64,000 nt of DNA from Levilactobacillus lindianensis (GTDB taxonomy: Bacteria > Bacillota > Bacilli > Lactobacillales > Lactobacillaceae), in contig NZ_RHOD01000005.1 in NCBI RefSeq assembly GCF_003946095.1, positions 59,777-123,776 on the forward strand, read 5' to 3'. The notes below the pieces were generated by a model, which was not told where the DNA came from, did no database searches, and saw only the letters and a list, made by a program, of their open reading frames with translations. Shown in pieces: positions 16,687 through 24,388 of the stretch (positions are counted from its first letter, which is position 1; every line of letters starts with the position of its first letter). The position numbers and the translations under genes were made by a program.

Positions 16687-17790
16687 ATGAATTCTAATTT
16701 CTTTTGTCCGAATTGTGGGCAACCCGTGAGGCTGGGACTGAACTTTTGCCCATATTGTGGGCGTGACTTACGAGCCTATCAGCCTGCGCCTTCGGCTGCA
16801 CCACAGGCGCAGGCAAAAGCGAAGGTGAGTTCAAGTCCCAACCTATTGGATTCAGCGACAGCCCAACTCAATAGCTGGACCGGTCAACGGCGTAAGGTAC
16901 CTATCCAGCTAGGCAGCATGTTTAGCCAAGTTTTTAAAGCGCATACAGAGGCCGAAGCCGAAACGCTTTTCATCGGGGGAACGGAAAAGACGACGCCATC
17001 GCTGGCCACCGTCAGTGATTCTCCGGTTCAGCCCTGGTTGTTTACCCGAGTATTAGCCGTATTTGGGTTGACGATCGCGATTCTAGCGGGAAGCCTATTT
17101 ATTTTTAATGGGGAAAAGATGTATAACGGGCTAATTTTTATGAGTGCCTTGGCCGTCCCATTTTCCCTGCTAATTATGTTTTTTGAAATTAATACGTTCC
17201 GTAATATTAGTATTTTTAAAGTGACCAAAATTTTTATGGTGGGTGGGGTTGCCTCGGTTCTCACCAGCATGGGTCTCTATCAGTTCGTCAACATTCAAAA
17301 CATGACGATCGTGGCGGCAATTCTGGTTGCCATCATTGAGGAGACGGGGAAGCTGGTCATCATCGCCTACTATGTGAAACGAACCCAAGCGCATTTCATT
17401 TTAAATGGCCTACTGATTGGCGCGGCAATCGGGGCTGGTTTTGCAGCGTTTGAAACGGCCGGTTATGCGCAAGACTATGGCCTATGGGTGTTACTGTTAC
17501 GGGCCATAGATTCGCTGGGAACCCACACCATGTGGGGAGCCATTAGTGGCGCCGCCTTAGTTATGGTGAAGGGTGATCACCCATTAGCCGCGAATACATT
17601 TCAAGATGGTCGGTTCGTCCGATTCTTTGCGTTGGCCGTGAGCTTACATGCTTTATGGGACATGCCCTTACCATTGCCTAGTCTATTGAAGTCAGGCATC
17701 CTGATCGCGGTGGCCTGGGTGATAGTTTTAGTGTTAATTAACGCCGGTTTACGTGAAATTCGCGAGCTACGAGAAGGAAAATTAACTTAA
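16687..17790 (+). CDS. Zinc-ribbon PrsW-family intramembrane protease
   Basis: 367 aa. N-terminal zinc ribbon (FCPNCG, FCPYCG), Ala/Pro linker, then a polytopic domain from about 115 on. The PrsW signatures are present in order: IIEETGKL (glutamates near 218-219), GAGFAAFET (near 256), HTMWGAISG (near 280) and SLHALWDMP (near 322). PrsW is a glutamic-type membrane protease that cleaves anti-sigma factors in Bacillus; in this family the Glu and His residues are catalytic. TAGGAG precedes ATG 16687 and overlaps the upstream stop codon, so the genes are translationally close. Its natural target is unknown; the ribbon-bearing neighbours are candidates. Confidence 0.88.
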   Translation: MNSNFFCPNCGQPVRLGLNFCPYCGRDLRAYQPAPSAAPQAQAKAKVSSSPNLLDSATAQLNSWTGQRRKVPIQLGSMFSQVFKAHTEAEAETLFIGGTEKTTPSLATVSDSPVQPWLFTRVLAVFGLTIAILAGSLFIFNGEKMYNGLIFMSALAVPFSLLIMFFEINTFRNISIFKVTKIFMVGGVASVLTSMGLYQFVNIQNMTIVAAILVAIIEETGKLVIIAYYVKRTQAHFILNGLLIGAAIGAGFAAFETAGYAQDYGLWVLLLRAIDSLGTHTMWGAISGAALVMVKGDHPLAANTFQDGRFVRFFALAVSLHALWDMPLPLPSLLKSGILIAVAWVIVLVLINAGLREIRELREGKLT

Positions 17791-17805
17791 ATGGGAGTGT
17801 TGAAA

Positions 17806-18801
17806 ATGAAGTTTTGTATTAACTGTGGCCAGCAATTAAAAGCTGGACAAAAGTTCTGTACCCATTGTGGGGCGAAGCAACCAGAGTTCACGCAACCTGT
17901 GACACCAGCATCTTCGGCCGCACCTGTGCCCCCGCAAGCGACGCCAGTGGCCCCGACGCAGGAACAAGCCACCCCAGTGGAACCGCCGGTTGAGCCAGAG
18001 GTACCACTGTCGACGTCTGATGCAGAGCCGCCAGTTTCACAGGCGTCAGCACCGGTTACGCCAGATGTGGCCCCAATTGAATCGCCGGTGACGCCGAGTG
18101 TTGATGAACTCGTAACGCCAACAGATGCGTCGACTACTGATGCGCCGGAACAGCCAGCTACACCTAACGTGAATGCACCAGCAGGACAGACTGCAGGAGA
18201 CACGGGTGTATCAGGCTCACCAACGCAGACACCGCAACAGCCAGGAACCTCGACTACAGGAACAACTGCTCCTAACAGTAGTAATCCTTCTCAATACGGG
18301 CAGGTCGCCACGCAACCAGCCACTACGGCAGCACAGACAGTGGCCAAAGCGGCTGGAGATTCTCGAACCATCTGGGTCGTGGTTGGGGCAATTGTCCTCA
18401 TCCTGATTGGTGTGGCTGGGTATAACGGTTATAACACTTATAAGCGGGACAATTTAACGGAACAAGAGATTGCCAATATTGGTGATGGCGTGACCTCAAA
18501 ATATTTGGGCAATTCCACAACGGTCCGCTATAGTAAGAGTGATAATGTGTTAACGGTAGAAGCAGATGAGGATACGGATCTCTATGATATCGCTTATGAT
18601 ATGACGAATGGCTATGATGAAGCTGATGACATGGCGCCCTATCTTACCAAGCTAAAGAAGATTTCTACGGCCATGGCGCCACTGATGCCAACTAATTTAA
18701 AAGATGTTCGGGTGGAACTTTTGAATCCGCAGAATACCAACCTTCATCTTTACACAGCTGAAGATGGCGATATAATTTACGATTTTACAGATGACGAGTG
18801 A
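17806..18801 (+). CDS. Zinc-ribbon membrane-anchored protein of unknown function
   Basis: 331 aa from ATG 17806 (MKFCINCGQQL), preceded by GGGAG; an ATG at 17791 directly abuts the previous stop and has no ribosome binding site. Order: zinc ribbon (CINCG, CTHCG), long Pro/Thr/Glu/Ala-rich disordered linker (about 30-185), one transmembrane helix (VVVGAIVLILIGVAGY, about 196-213), then a 115-residue soluble domain (LTEQEIANIGDG to the end) probably outside the cell. I do not recognise the C-terminal domain. The single-helix topology with an internal ribbon and external domain is what a substrate of the neighbouring PrsW protease might look like; that is speculation. Confidence 0.8.
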   Translation: MKFCINCGQQLKAGQKFCTHCGAKQPEFTQPVTPASSAAPVPPQATPVAPTQEQATPVEPPVEPEVPLSTSDAEPPVSQASAPVTPDVAPIESPVTPSVDELVTPTDASTTDAPEQPATPNVNAPAGQTAGDTGVSGSPTQTPQQPGTSTTGTTAPNSSNPSQYGQVATQPATTAAQTVAKAAGDSRTIWVVVGAIVLILIGVAGYNGYNTYKRDNLTEQEIANIGDGVTSKYLGNSTTVRYSKSDNVLTVEADEDTDLYDIAYDMTNGYDEADDMAPYLTKLKKISTAMAPLMPTNLKDVRVELLNPQNTNLHLYTAEDGDIIYDFTDDE

Positions 18802-18840
18802 TCAGTCAGTTTAGAAGGAAAATTGCCAGTAAGTGAATTC

Positions 18841-18913
18841 TAAAATACATAGTGCCAGCTCTTTGAGAGCCCGCCTTGGATTAAAACAACTGGCTAGAAG
18901 CGCTTGTATTTTA
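18841..18913 (+). other. Imperfect palindrome in the 3' region of the zinc-ribbon operon
   Basis: TAAAATAC (18841-18848) pairs with GTATTTTA (18906-18913) and GCCAG (18854-18858) with CTGGC (18890-18894). It precedes the terminator. Confidence 0.45.
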
Positions 18914-18928
18914 CAGGTCATGAAACGT

Positions 18929-18963
18929 AGGCATCCAATTCAAAACGAATTGGGTGCCTTTTT
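18929..18963 (+). terminator. Intrinsic terminator of the zinc-ribbon operon
   Basis: AGGCATCCAATTC / GAATTGGGTGCCT, 5-nt loop, T5. Confidence 0.88.
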
Positions 18964-18986
18964 ACTTTCAGAATAGTCTGAAATAC

Positions 18987-19027
18987 AAAAACCGCCAAGT
19001 AGTGATTTTTACACTGCTTGGCGGTTT
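18987..19027 (-). terminator. Intrinsic terminator of the glycerophosphotransferase operon
   Basis: AAACCGCCAAG-AGTG / CACT-CTTGGCGGTTT with A/T-rich flanks. Confidence 0.85.
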
Positions 19028-19042
19028 AACTTTAAAAAGAGG

Positions 19043-21346
19043 TTACTTCAAATCTTCCTTGTCGAAGAAAGCATCAACAACACGTTGGCTAGCGTGGCCG
19101 TCTTCCCAATTGTTAAAGCGATCGCTGAAACGTTGGTAAGCACCGGCGTACTCCTGTTCAACCTTAGGCAGGTTGTGCAGGGCTGACAACACATCGTCGT
19201 TGGTCTTCAACAGTGGTCCGGGGAGATCCTTTTCCATGTCGAGGTAGAAGCCACGCAGGACACTGCCATACTTCTCGTAATCGTAAACGAAGTACAGAAT
19301 TGGCCGTCTCAGAATAGCGTAATCGAAGAACACACTGGAGTAGTCAGTGATGAGCACATCGGCAATCAGGTACAGCTCAGCAATATCGTCGTAGCTGGAT
19401 TCGTTATAAACGAAGTCCCCGAAGCCGGTCGTGTCTAAGTGTTCCGTGATGAAGTAGTGGGTCCGTAAGACCAGCACGTATTCGTCACCAAGTTCGCGTT
19501 TCAGACGTTCGATATCGAGCTTCAACGTGAACTTGTAGTCCCCAACACCGTAGTAGTCATCGTCACGCCACGTTGGGGCGTAGAGAATGATCTTCTTGTC
19601 GAGTGGAATGCCCAACTGTTCCTTAATCTTACGCGCGCGGTCATCTTTGTCCGGGGCACTTAGGATATCGTTACGTGGGTAACCTGACTTCAACATCTGA
19701 CCTTCGGGATACATGAAGGCGTGTTCGAAGACGTCGACGGAGAATTGGTTAGCGGTGACCAGGTAATCCCATTGACGGGATTGAGAGAAGAAGATTGCCT
19801 TGTACATGGGATTGGCACTGGCCACGTTATCCATATCGAAGACCAGGTGCTTCAATGGCGTTCCATGCCAAGTCGACAGGAATTTAGTTCCCGGACGCTT
19901 GACGAACCATTGAGGTTGACGCATGTTGATGACCTGGTACTTAGACGTTGCCAGGTAGTACATGTAGCGCCAGCCAAACCGTTTGACCACGATGGTGTCT
20001 GGTCGATCGGCAGGGGTATCGTCGACGTCGGGGTTCATGATCCAAACGTGCTTGAACTTGCCGGGATAGTTTTCCTGAATGTAGTTGTAGATGGCTTTAG
20101 GGCTATCCGAGAAATTCCGTCCCAGGAAGGATTCGTAAATGATGACTCGTGGCTTGATCGGCATCTTGGTAAACCACCAGATGTAAGACAGACGGGTGAG
20201 ACCCCGACCGTGATGGTGGAGCACCCGGTTCAACTGCCGTAACCGCACTAACCCGTTAATTCGGGATTGTGGGCAGGTTGGGCGACGCCGGATGTGATGT
20301 AAGATTTGCCGACTAAGGAGGGAGACGTCGCCATATGCGGCAGCATCCGTATCCTTCAGGTAACGGTGCAGGTCGTTCATTAAGGCTGGCACGTCGTCCA
20401 CCGTGACCGGTGAGCTGGTAGCCAAGGCTTGATAGAGGAACCGGTGCATCCGTAGCAAGGTATAACGACTGAAGGCAAAGTGCAGATCGTCATCCTTGAT
20501 GAGATCCAGACTCGCCTGCCAGGCGGCTACCCGTTGTTGCCAACGGGTCCCAACCTCGAGTTGGTGAATTGAAGGTTGGTTGATCGGGTCGTTGTGCTTG
20601 ACCCGGATGTAGTGAGGCGTGGCTAACCGCAGATAAGAGCTGGTTAAGGCCATGACCTGAACTAAGAAGGGAAAGTCGGGGTAGAGTTGGTTGTCAGGCA
20701 TGAATTGAATGTCATGATCCTGAACCAATTTACGGTCGATCACCTTACCGGTCAGTTTAATTTGACGGTTAAATTGATCCCAACGCGTGTCACCACGCAA
20801 TTGAACATACTTGTGTTCCAACCAGTTCAACGCACTGGCGTCAACCGCTGGGGCATCTGGCAATTGTTGGGTGACAGATGGATCGAAGTTTAAGGCAAAG
20901 TTCTTAGGTGCCCGCCGCTTGGCACCACCCCATTTGGGCAGGGTGTCCAGGGCTTCCGTCTGTTCCAAGCTATTGAGGAATGACGACTGGGGTTCGTAAG
21001 TGGGGTATTGGTTCAAGTCGCCCAGGGTGTCGGTAGCGGGATTGATCGCTGCCATTTCTGCCAGGGCACTGGGTACCAGGAAGTCATCGCTATCCACGAA
21101 GACTAACCAGTCACCGGTTGCCGCAGCTACGGCCGCATTGCGGGCCGCACCCATGGTGTTACCATCAAAGGACACTTGACGGACCTTGAAAGGCACCTGC
21201 CACTCTGATTCAGTGAAGTCGAGGGGCGCGTTGAGCGCGATAATCCACTCGAAGTCGTGAGTCGTTTGGTGTACTAAGTTCTGCCGTAGGGCTAATAGTT
21301 GATGTAGTTCACCCGTTTGGCAGGGTGTAATTAAACTAAATTTCAT
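19043..21346 (-). CDS. CDP-glycerol glycerophosphotransferase with GT2-like N-terminal domain (TagF-like)
   Basis: 767 aa. The N-terminus (1-110) is a family-2 glycosyltransferase fold: FSLITPCQ at the start, GAARNAA near 66 and DSDD at 85-88 as the metal/nucleotide site. The C-terminal half (from about 400) is a CDP-glycerol:poly(glycerophosphate) glycerophosphotransferase: YESFLGRNFSDSP, STWHGTPLKHL, SGYPRNDIL, YAPTWRDDDYYG, LRTHYF, ADVLITDYSSVFFDYA, the histidines of HGT and RTH being the family's active-site residues. It should act at the cytoplasmic membrane in building teichoic-acid or similar glycerophosphate polymers. AGGAGG precedes ATG 21346; the gene follows the next one by 9 bp in an operon. 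Confidence 0.88.
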   Translation of the reverse strand: MKFSLITPCQTGELHQLLALRQNLVHQTTHDFEWIIALNAPLDFTESEWQVPFKVRQVSFDGNTMGAARNAAVAAATGDWLVFVDSDDFLVPSALAEMAAINPATDTLGDLNQYPTYEPQSSFLNSLEQTEALDTLPKWGGAKRRAPKNFALNFDPSVTQQLPDAPAVDASALNWLEHKYVQLRGDTRWDQFNRQIKLTGKVIDRKLVQDHDIQFMPDNQLYPDFPFLVQVMALTSSYLRLATPHYIRVKHNDPINQPSIHQLEVGTRWQQRVAAWQASLDLIKDDDLHFAFSRYTLLRMHRFLYQALATSSPVTVDDVPALMNDLHRYLKDTDAAAYGDVSLLSRQILHHIRRRPTCPQSRINGLVRLRQLNRVLHHHGRGLTRLSYIWWFTKMPIKPRVIIYESFLGRNFSDSPKAIYNYIQENYPGKFKHVWIMNPDVDDTPADRPDTIVVKRFGWRYMYYLATSKYQVINMRQPQWFVKRPGTKFLSTWHGTPLKHLVFDMDNVASANPMYKAIFFSQSRQWDYLVTANQFSVDVFEHAFMYPEGQMLKSGYPRNDILSAPDKDDRARKIKEQLGIPLDKKIILYAPTWRDDDYYGVGDYKFTLKLDIERLKRELGDEYVLVLRTHYFITEHLDTTGFGDFVYNESSYDDIAELYLIADVLITDYSSVFFDYAILRRPILYFVYDYEKYGSVLRGFYLDMEKDLPGPLLKTNDDVLSALHNLPKVEQEYAGAYQRFSDRFNNWEDGHASQRVVDAFFDKEDLK

Positions 21347-21355
21347 GACAACCTC

Positions 21356-22288
21356 CTAATAAAACAGCCGATGTGCCATCTGTGGTGACACCATCCGCAA
21401 GAGCCCTAACCGCGACCAAACTTTGGTTGGTGGGGTAATGAGTTCTTTAATCCGACTCAGGAGCTGGACATGATTGGCCGCACTGAGATTTTTTTTGCCA
21501 GCAGTGTCTAACAGCGTATTCAGCTGGCGCTGGAAGTACTCCGTAAAGGCAGGTTGCCACATGACACCCAATGATTGTACGTCGATGTGTTGGAGCTCAT
21601 CGAGCCATTCGACAGGGGTGGCTTCCGCCCAAATTTGCCGTTGAATCGTTGGCACGTGGAGCCGTAAGACGTCTTGGCTGAGCTGGAGCACATGAAAGGC
21701 CTGCGCGATGGAAACTAGGGGCAGGTCGTGATCCAGTAACGTGACGGGTAACAATAACCCGGTTGGACGGATGCGTTGGGTCAGACGACCCACACTTTGT
21801 AAATCGGTTTGAATGCTGTAACTTTGACGGGCCCATAACGTCATTTGGCGTTCAGTGGGGGTCGTCGGTGTGGCCGAGGTTAGATTTTGAAAGGTCAGTT
21901 GAGTCGCAGATGAATCGTGTTCGGCGAGATAAGTTGAGATCTGTTCGTCAAGATCCTGAGTCGTCTCAAAGGCTGACAGACTGATCGGACTGCCGGGATG
22001 TTGCGTTGCCAGTTGATCCCATTGTTGCAGGGCACCCGGTAAAACATGATCCGTCTCGCGTAGATTAAGGAGATAGTTGTGGGGTGTCGAGGGCAAATTC
22101 AGGTCATTGACTGAGAGATGCCAGCTGGCGGCTTGGGCCTGTTGTTCGGCCGTTAGCGATTGTTCAGTTGGTAGTTGTAGATTCAGCGTCGTGGCGGCAA
22201 AGTTTTGGTTGGCGAGTTCCTCAATGAGGGAACTGAGCTTGGCCCAGTCCAACTGTGCTTGCGGCACGATGTTAACGAAAACGTGCAT
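21356..22288 (-). CDS. Unknown protein in the glycerophosphotransferase operon
   Basis: 310 aa, Leu/Gln/Thr-rich, no signal peptide or membrane helix. Not recognised. The spacing of NYLLNLRETDHVLPGALQQW (about 72-91) recalls the DSDD--L--GAL segment of family-2 glycosyltransferases, so it may be a worn-down or non-catalytic GT2-like protein, but the acidic motif is not clearly there. AGAAGG precedes ATG 22288. It is cotranscribed with and 9 bp upstream of the TagF-like gene, so a role in wall polymer synthesis is the best guess from context. Confidence 0.65.
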   Translation of the reverse strand: MHVFVNIVPQAQLDWAKLSSLIEELANQNFAATTLNLQLPTEQSLTAEQQAQAASWHLSVNDLNLPSTPHNYLLNLRETDHVLPGALQQWDQLATQHPGSPISLSAFETTQDLDEQISTYLAEHDSSATQLTFQNLTSATPTTPTERQMTLWARQSYSIQTDLQSVGRLTQRIRPTGLLLPVTLLDHDLPLVSIAQAFHVLQLSQDVLRLHVPTIQRQIWAEATPVEWLDELQHIDVQSLGVMWQPAFTEYFQRQLNTLLDTAGKKNLSAANHVQLLSRIKELITPPTKVWSRLGLLRMVSPQMAHRLFY

Positions 22289-22424
22289 AATTTTTCCTTC
22301 TCCGTAATGTATGTAAGTTTAGTAGACAGTAATTTGGCAACGACTCCTATTATACCGAGATCTGGGAGGGTTGCCACCTAAAAATGCAAAAAGGTGAAAT
22401 TCTTAACCCTAATATTGAAGGGTT

Positions 22425-22787
22425 TTAAACATCGTCGCGGCTTAAGAGTGTGATCGCCTCACCGTTAGCTTGCCGGCGATCGATGTTGTCTTCTCCCCAG
22501 ACACAGAGTTCGTGGAGAATTCCTGAGAGACTTTCACCATAATCGGTCAGGGCATATTCAACCTTGGGTGGGACCTGGTGAAAGACGTGGCGCGAGACGA
22601 TATTGGCAGCTTCTAACTCGCGAAGCTGTTGGGTCAACATCTTCTGCGAAATCTGAGGGATGGCCCGGGCTAGTTCGCCGGTCCGCATGGTGCGGTGACG
22701 CAAGTGACATAGAATGATTGACTTCCATTTGCCACCGATGATTTCCATGGTAGCCTCGACGCCAATGTGATAGGTCTTGGTGGGCAT
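22425..22787 (-). CDS. HxlR-family transcriptional regulator
   Basis: 120 aa, the normal size. Winged helix-turn-helix of the HxlR type: EIIGGKWKSIILCHL (about 16-30), MRTGELARAIPQISQKMLTQQLRELE (recognition helix region), VEYALTDYGESL. The redox cysteine found just before the first helix of many HxlR sensors (usual C-P-x-E) is replaced here by IGVE, so thiol switching through that position is not expected; cysteines remain elsewhere. GAGGAG precedes ATG 22787. Divergent from an MFS pump, with palindromes between them. Confidence 0.88.
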   Translation of the reverse strand: MPTKTYHIGVEATMEIIGGKWKSIILCHLRHRTMRTGELARAIPQISQKMLTQQLRELEAANIVSRHVFHQVPPKVEYALTDYGESLSGILHELCVWGEDNIDRRQANGEAITLLSRDDV

Positions 22788-22809
22788 AAAACAGTTCTCC
22801 TCGTTGATG

Positions 22810-22842
22810 GTTACTTTTTGGTAAGTAGGGCACTTTAAAGTG
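22810..22842. promoter_or_regulatory. Candidate HxlR operators in the divergent promoter region
   Basis: GTTACTTTTTGGTAAGTAG (22810-22828, imperfect palindrome) and CACTTTAAAGTG (22831-22842, perfect). Both share the ACTT/AAGT core with the palindrome at 14074-14090. Confidence 0.5.
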
Positions 22843-22847
22843 GGTTC

Positions 22848-22875
22848 TTGTTCCCTAGTTATTAGCCAGTATAAT
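22848..22875 (+). promoter_or_regulatory. Promoter of the MFS gene
   Basis: TTGTTC (22848-22853), 16-bp spacer, TATAAT (22870-22875). Confidence 0.6.
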
Positions 22876-22911
22876 CAATATTTATCACGTACGCAATCTG
22901 AGGAGGGTATT

Positions 22912-24120
22912 ATGACAAAACAAAAACAAATTTCAGCAACCTTGACGTTACTAGCGCTCGCTGTGAGTGCCTTTGCCATTGGGTCAACCGAGTTCATTAG
23001 TGTCGGGTTGATTCCGATGTTGATTCAAAGCTTCCACGTTAGCATGGCGCAGGCCGGATTGACGGTTTCCGTCTATGCGATGGGAATCATGATTGGGGCA
23101 CCCGTCATGACTCTCCTGACCGGTCAGATTAACCGTCACACCTTAATGGTCATCATCATGTTACTCTTTATCACCGGGAATCTGGTGGCGGCCTTTGCCC
23201 CAACGTTTGCTGTTTTGCTGGCAGGACGGGTGATTGCTGCTCTGGCTCATGGGATTTTCATGACGGTGGCCTCGGTGATCGCGGCTGATGTCGTGGCACC
23301 GTCCAAACGGGCTTCGGCAATTGCCGTAATGTTTACCGGACTGACGGTAGCCACGGTTACTGGGGTGCCAATGGGCACCATGATCGGGCAGCTGGGTGGC
23401 TGGCGCTGGTCGTTCATCTTTATTAGTGTGATTGGGTTAATTGGCTTGGTCGCCGACTATATTCTAGTGCCACGCGAGTTGCCATTACCAAGTAAGGCGA
23501 CCGCTAAGGGGTTGTTACGCGTTTTGGGTAACCCGCAACTCTTATTAGCACTCTTAGTCACGGCCTTGGGTTACGGGGGGACTTTCGTCGCTTACACCTA
23601 CTTGTCACCCTTATTGGAACAAAAGATGGGCTGGTCGAGCAGTGCCGTCGTGGTGATTCTGGTCGTTTATGGTTTGATGGTGGCCTTAGGAAACACCCTG
23701 GGTGGCCGTTGGGCGAACAAGAAGCCCTTGGCAGCTTTATTGAAAATGTTCATGGGACTCTTCGTGACGCTACTGGTCTTATCTGTGACGGCAAGTAGCC
23801 ACTGGTTGGGTCTCCTAACCGTTCTGGCGATGGGTTTCTTCGCCTTCATGAATGTACCGGGCCTACAGTTGTATATCGTCCAGTTAGCGGAAAAGTACAC
23901 GCCAGCTGACATTACGATGGCTTCAGCCTTGAACATCTCAGCCTTTAACGTGGGGATCGCTCTGGGTTCTGGCATCGGTGGTCAGGTCACAAGCCAAGTT
24001 GGGTTAGGATGGACACCGTTCTTCGGTGCCGTGATGGTGGCCATCAGTATTGGCCTTACGGTCGGCCTGATTCGCTTAGCTCGTCCGGCCAAGCGATTGG
24101 TTAAAAAGTTTAATCGTTAG
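22912..24120 (+). CDS. MFS exporter, AraJ/YdhP-like DHA1 subgroup
   Basis: 402 aa from ATG 22912 (GAGGAGGG 5 bp upstream; an in-frame GTG at 22840 lies upstream of the promoter -10 and is rejected). Twelve membrane segments. The N-terminus (LALAVSAFAIGSTEFISVGLIP) and the central TGVPMGTMIGQLGGWRWSF (motif C and following) are typical of the arabinose/purine/drug efflux subgroup. Divergent HxlR regulator and its candidate operators suggest repression relieved by a small molecule. Substrate unknown. Confidence 0.87.
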   Translation: MTKQKQISATLTLLALAVSAFAIGSTEFISVGLIPMLIQSFHVSMAQAGLTVSVYAMGIMIGAPVMTLLTGQINRHTLMVIIMLLFITGNLVAAFAPTFAVLLAGRVIAALAHGIFMTVASVIAADVVAPSKRASAIAVMFTGLTVATVTGVPMGTMIGQLGGWRWSFIFISVIGLIGLVADYILVPRELPLPSKATAKGLLRVLGNPQLLLALLVTALGYGGTFVAYTYLSPLLEQKMGWSSSAVVVILVVYGLMVALGNTLGGRWANKKPLAALLKMFMGLFVTLLVLSVTASSHWLGLLTVLAMGFFAFMNVPGLQLYIVQLAEKYTPADITMASALNISAFNVGIALGSGIGGQVTSQVGLGWTPFFGAVMVAISIGLTVGLIRLARPAKRLVKKFNR

Positions 24121-24137
24121 AGAGAATGAATGATTGA

Positions 24138-24173
24138 AGAGGTCCTCGACAGGTTGTTGGGGGCCTCTTTTTG
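24138..24173 (+). terminator. Intrinsic terminator of the MFS gene
   Basis: GAGGTCC ... GGGCCTC followed by T5. The remaining 200 bp up to 24388 show no gene; a TATACT at 24350 may be the -10 of the next gene. Confidence 0.65.
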
Positions 24174-24388
24174 GTGGGTGATGATTCGGGAGTCGTCACT
24201 TTTCGAAGAAATCCCTGTTAAAGATGCGTGGGAGAAGCGTTGTCCAGTTAAGAGCGAGGTAGTAGGCAACGCTACTCGTAATATTAGTGATTTTATAATG
24301 GATTGTGGCTGAAGACTAACGCGGGACACGATGTTCCAAACTTTTCCAGTATACTTTCAGAATCTAGATCAGAACTGGGGGGCTTACT

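Noticed and set aside
18929..18955. Treating the CAATTCAAAAC stretch as a sixth copy of the post-stop element
   Set aside because: Only AATTCAAA is shared; it is part of a plain terminator stem and the outer stem and CACGTTTC box are missing.
19721..20242. 173-codon open frame on the plus strand
   Set aside because: Antisense to the glycerophosphotransferase gene; no ribosome binding site or domain.
24130..24312. 60-codon plus-strand frame after the MFS gene
   Set aside because: Starts within the terminator; no ribosome binding site.
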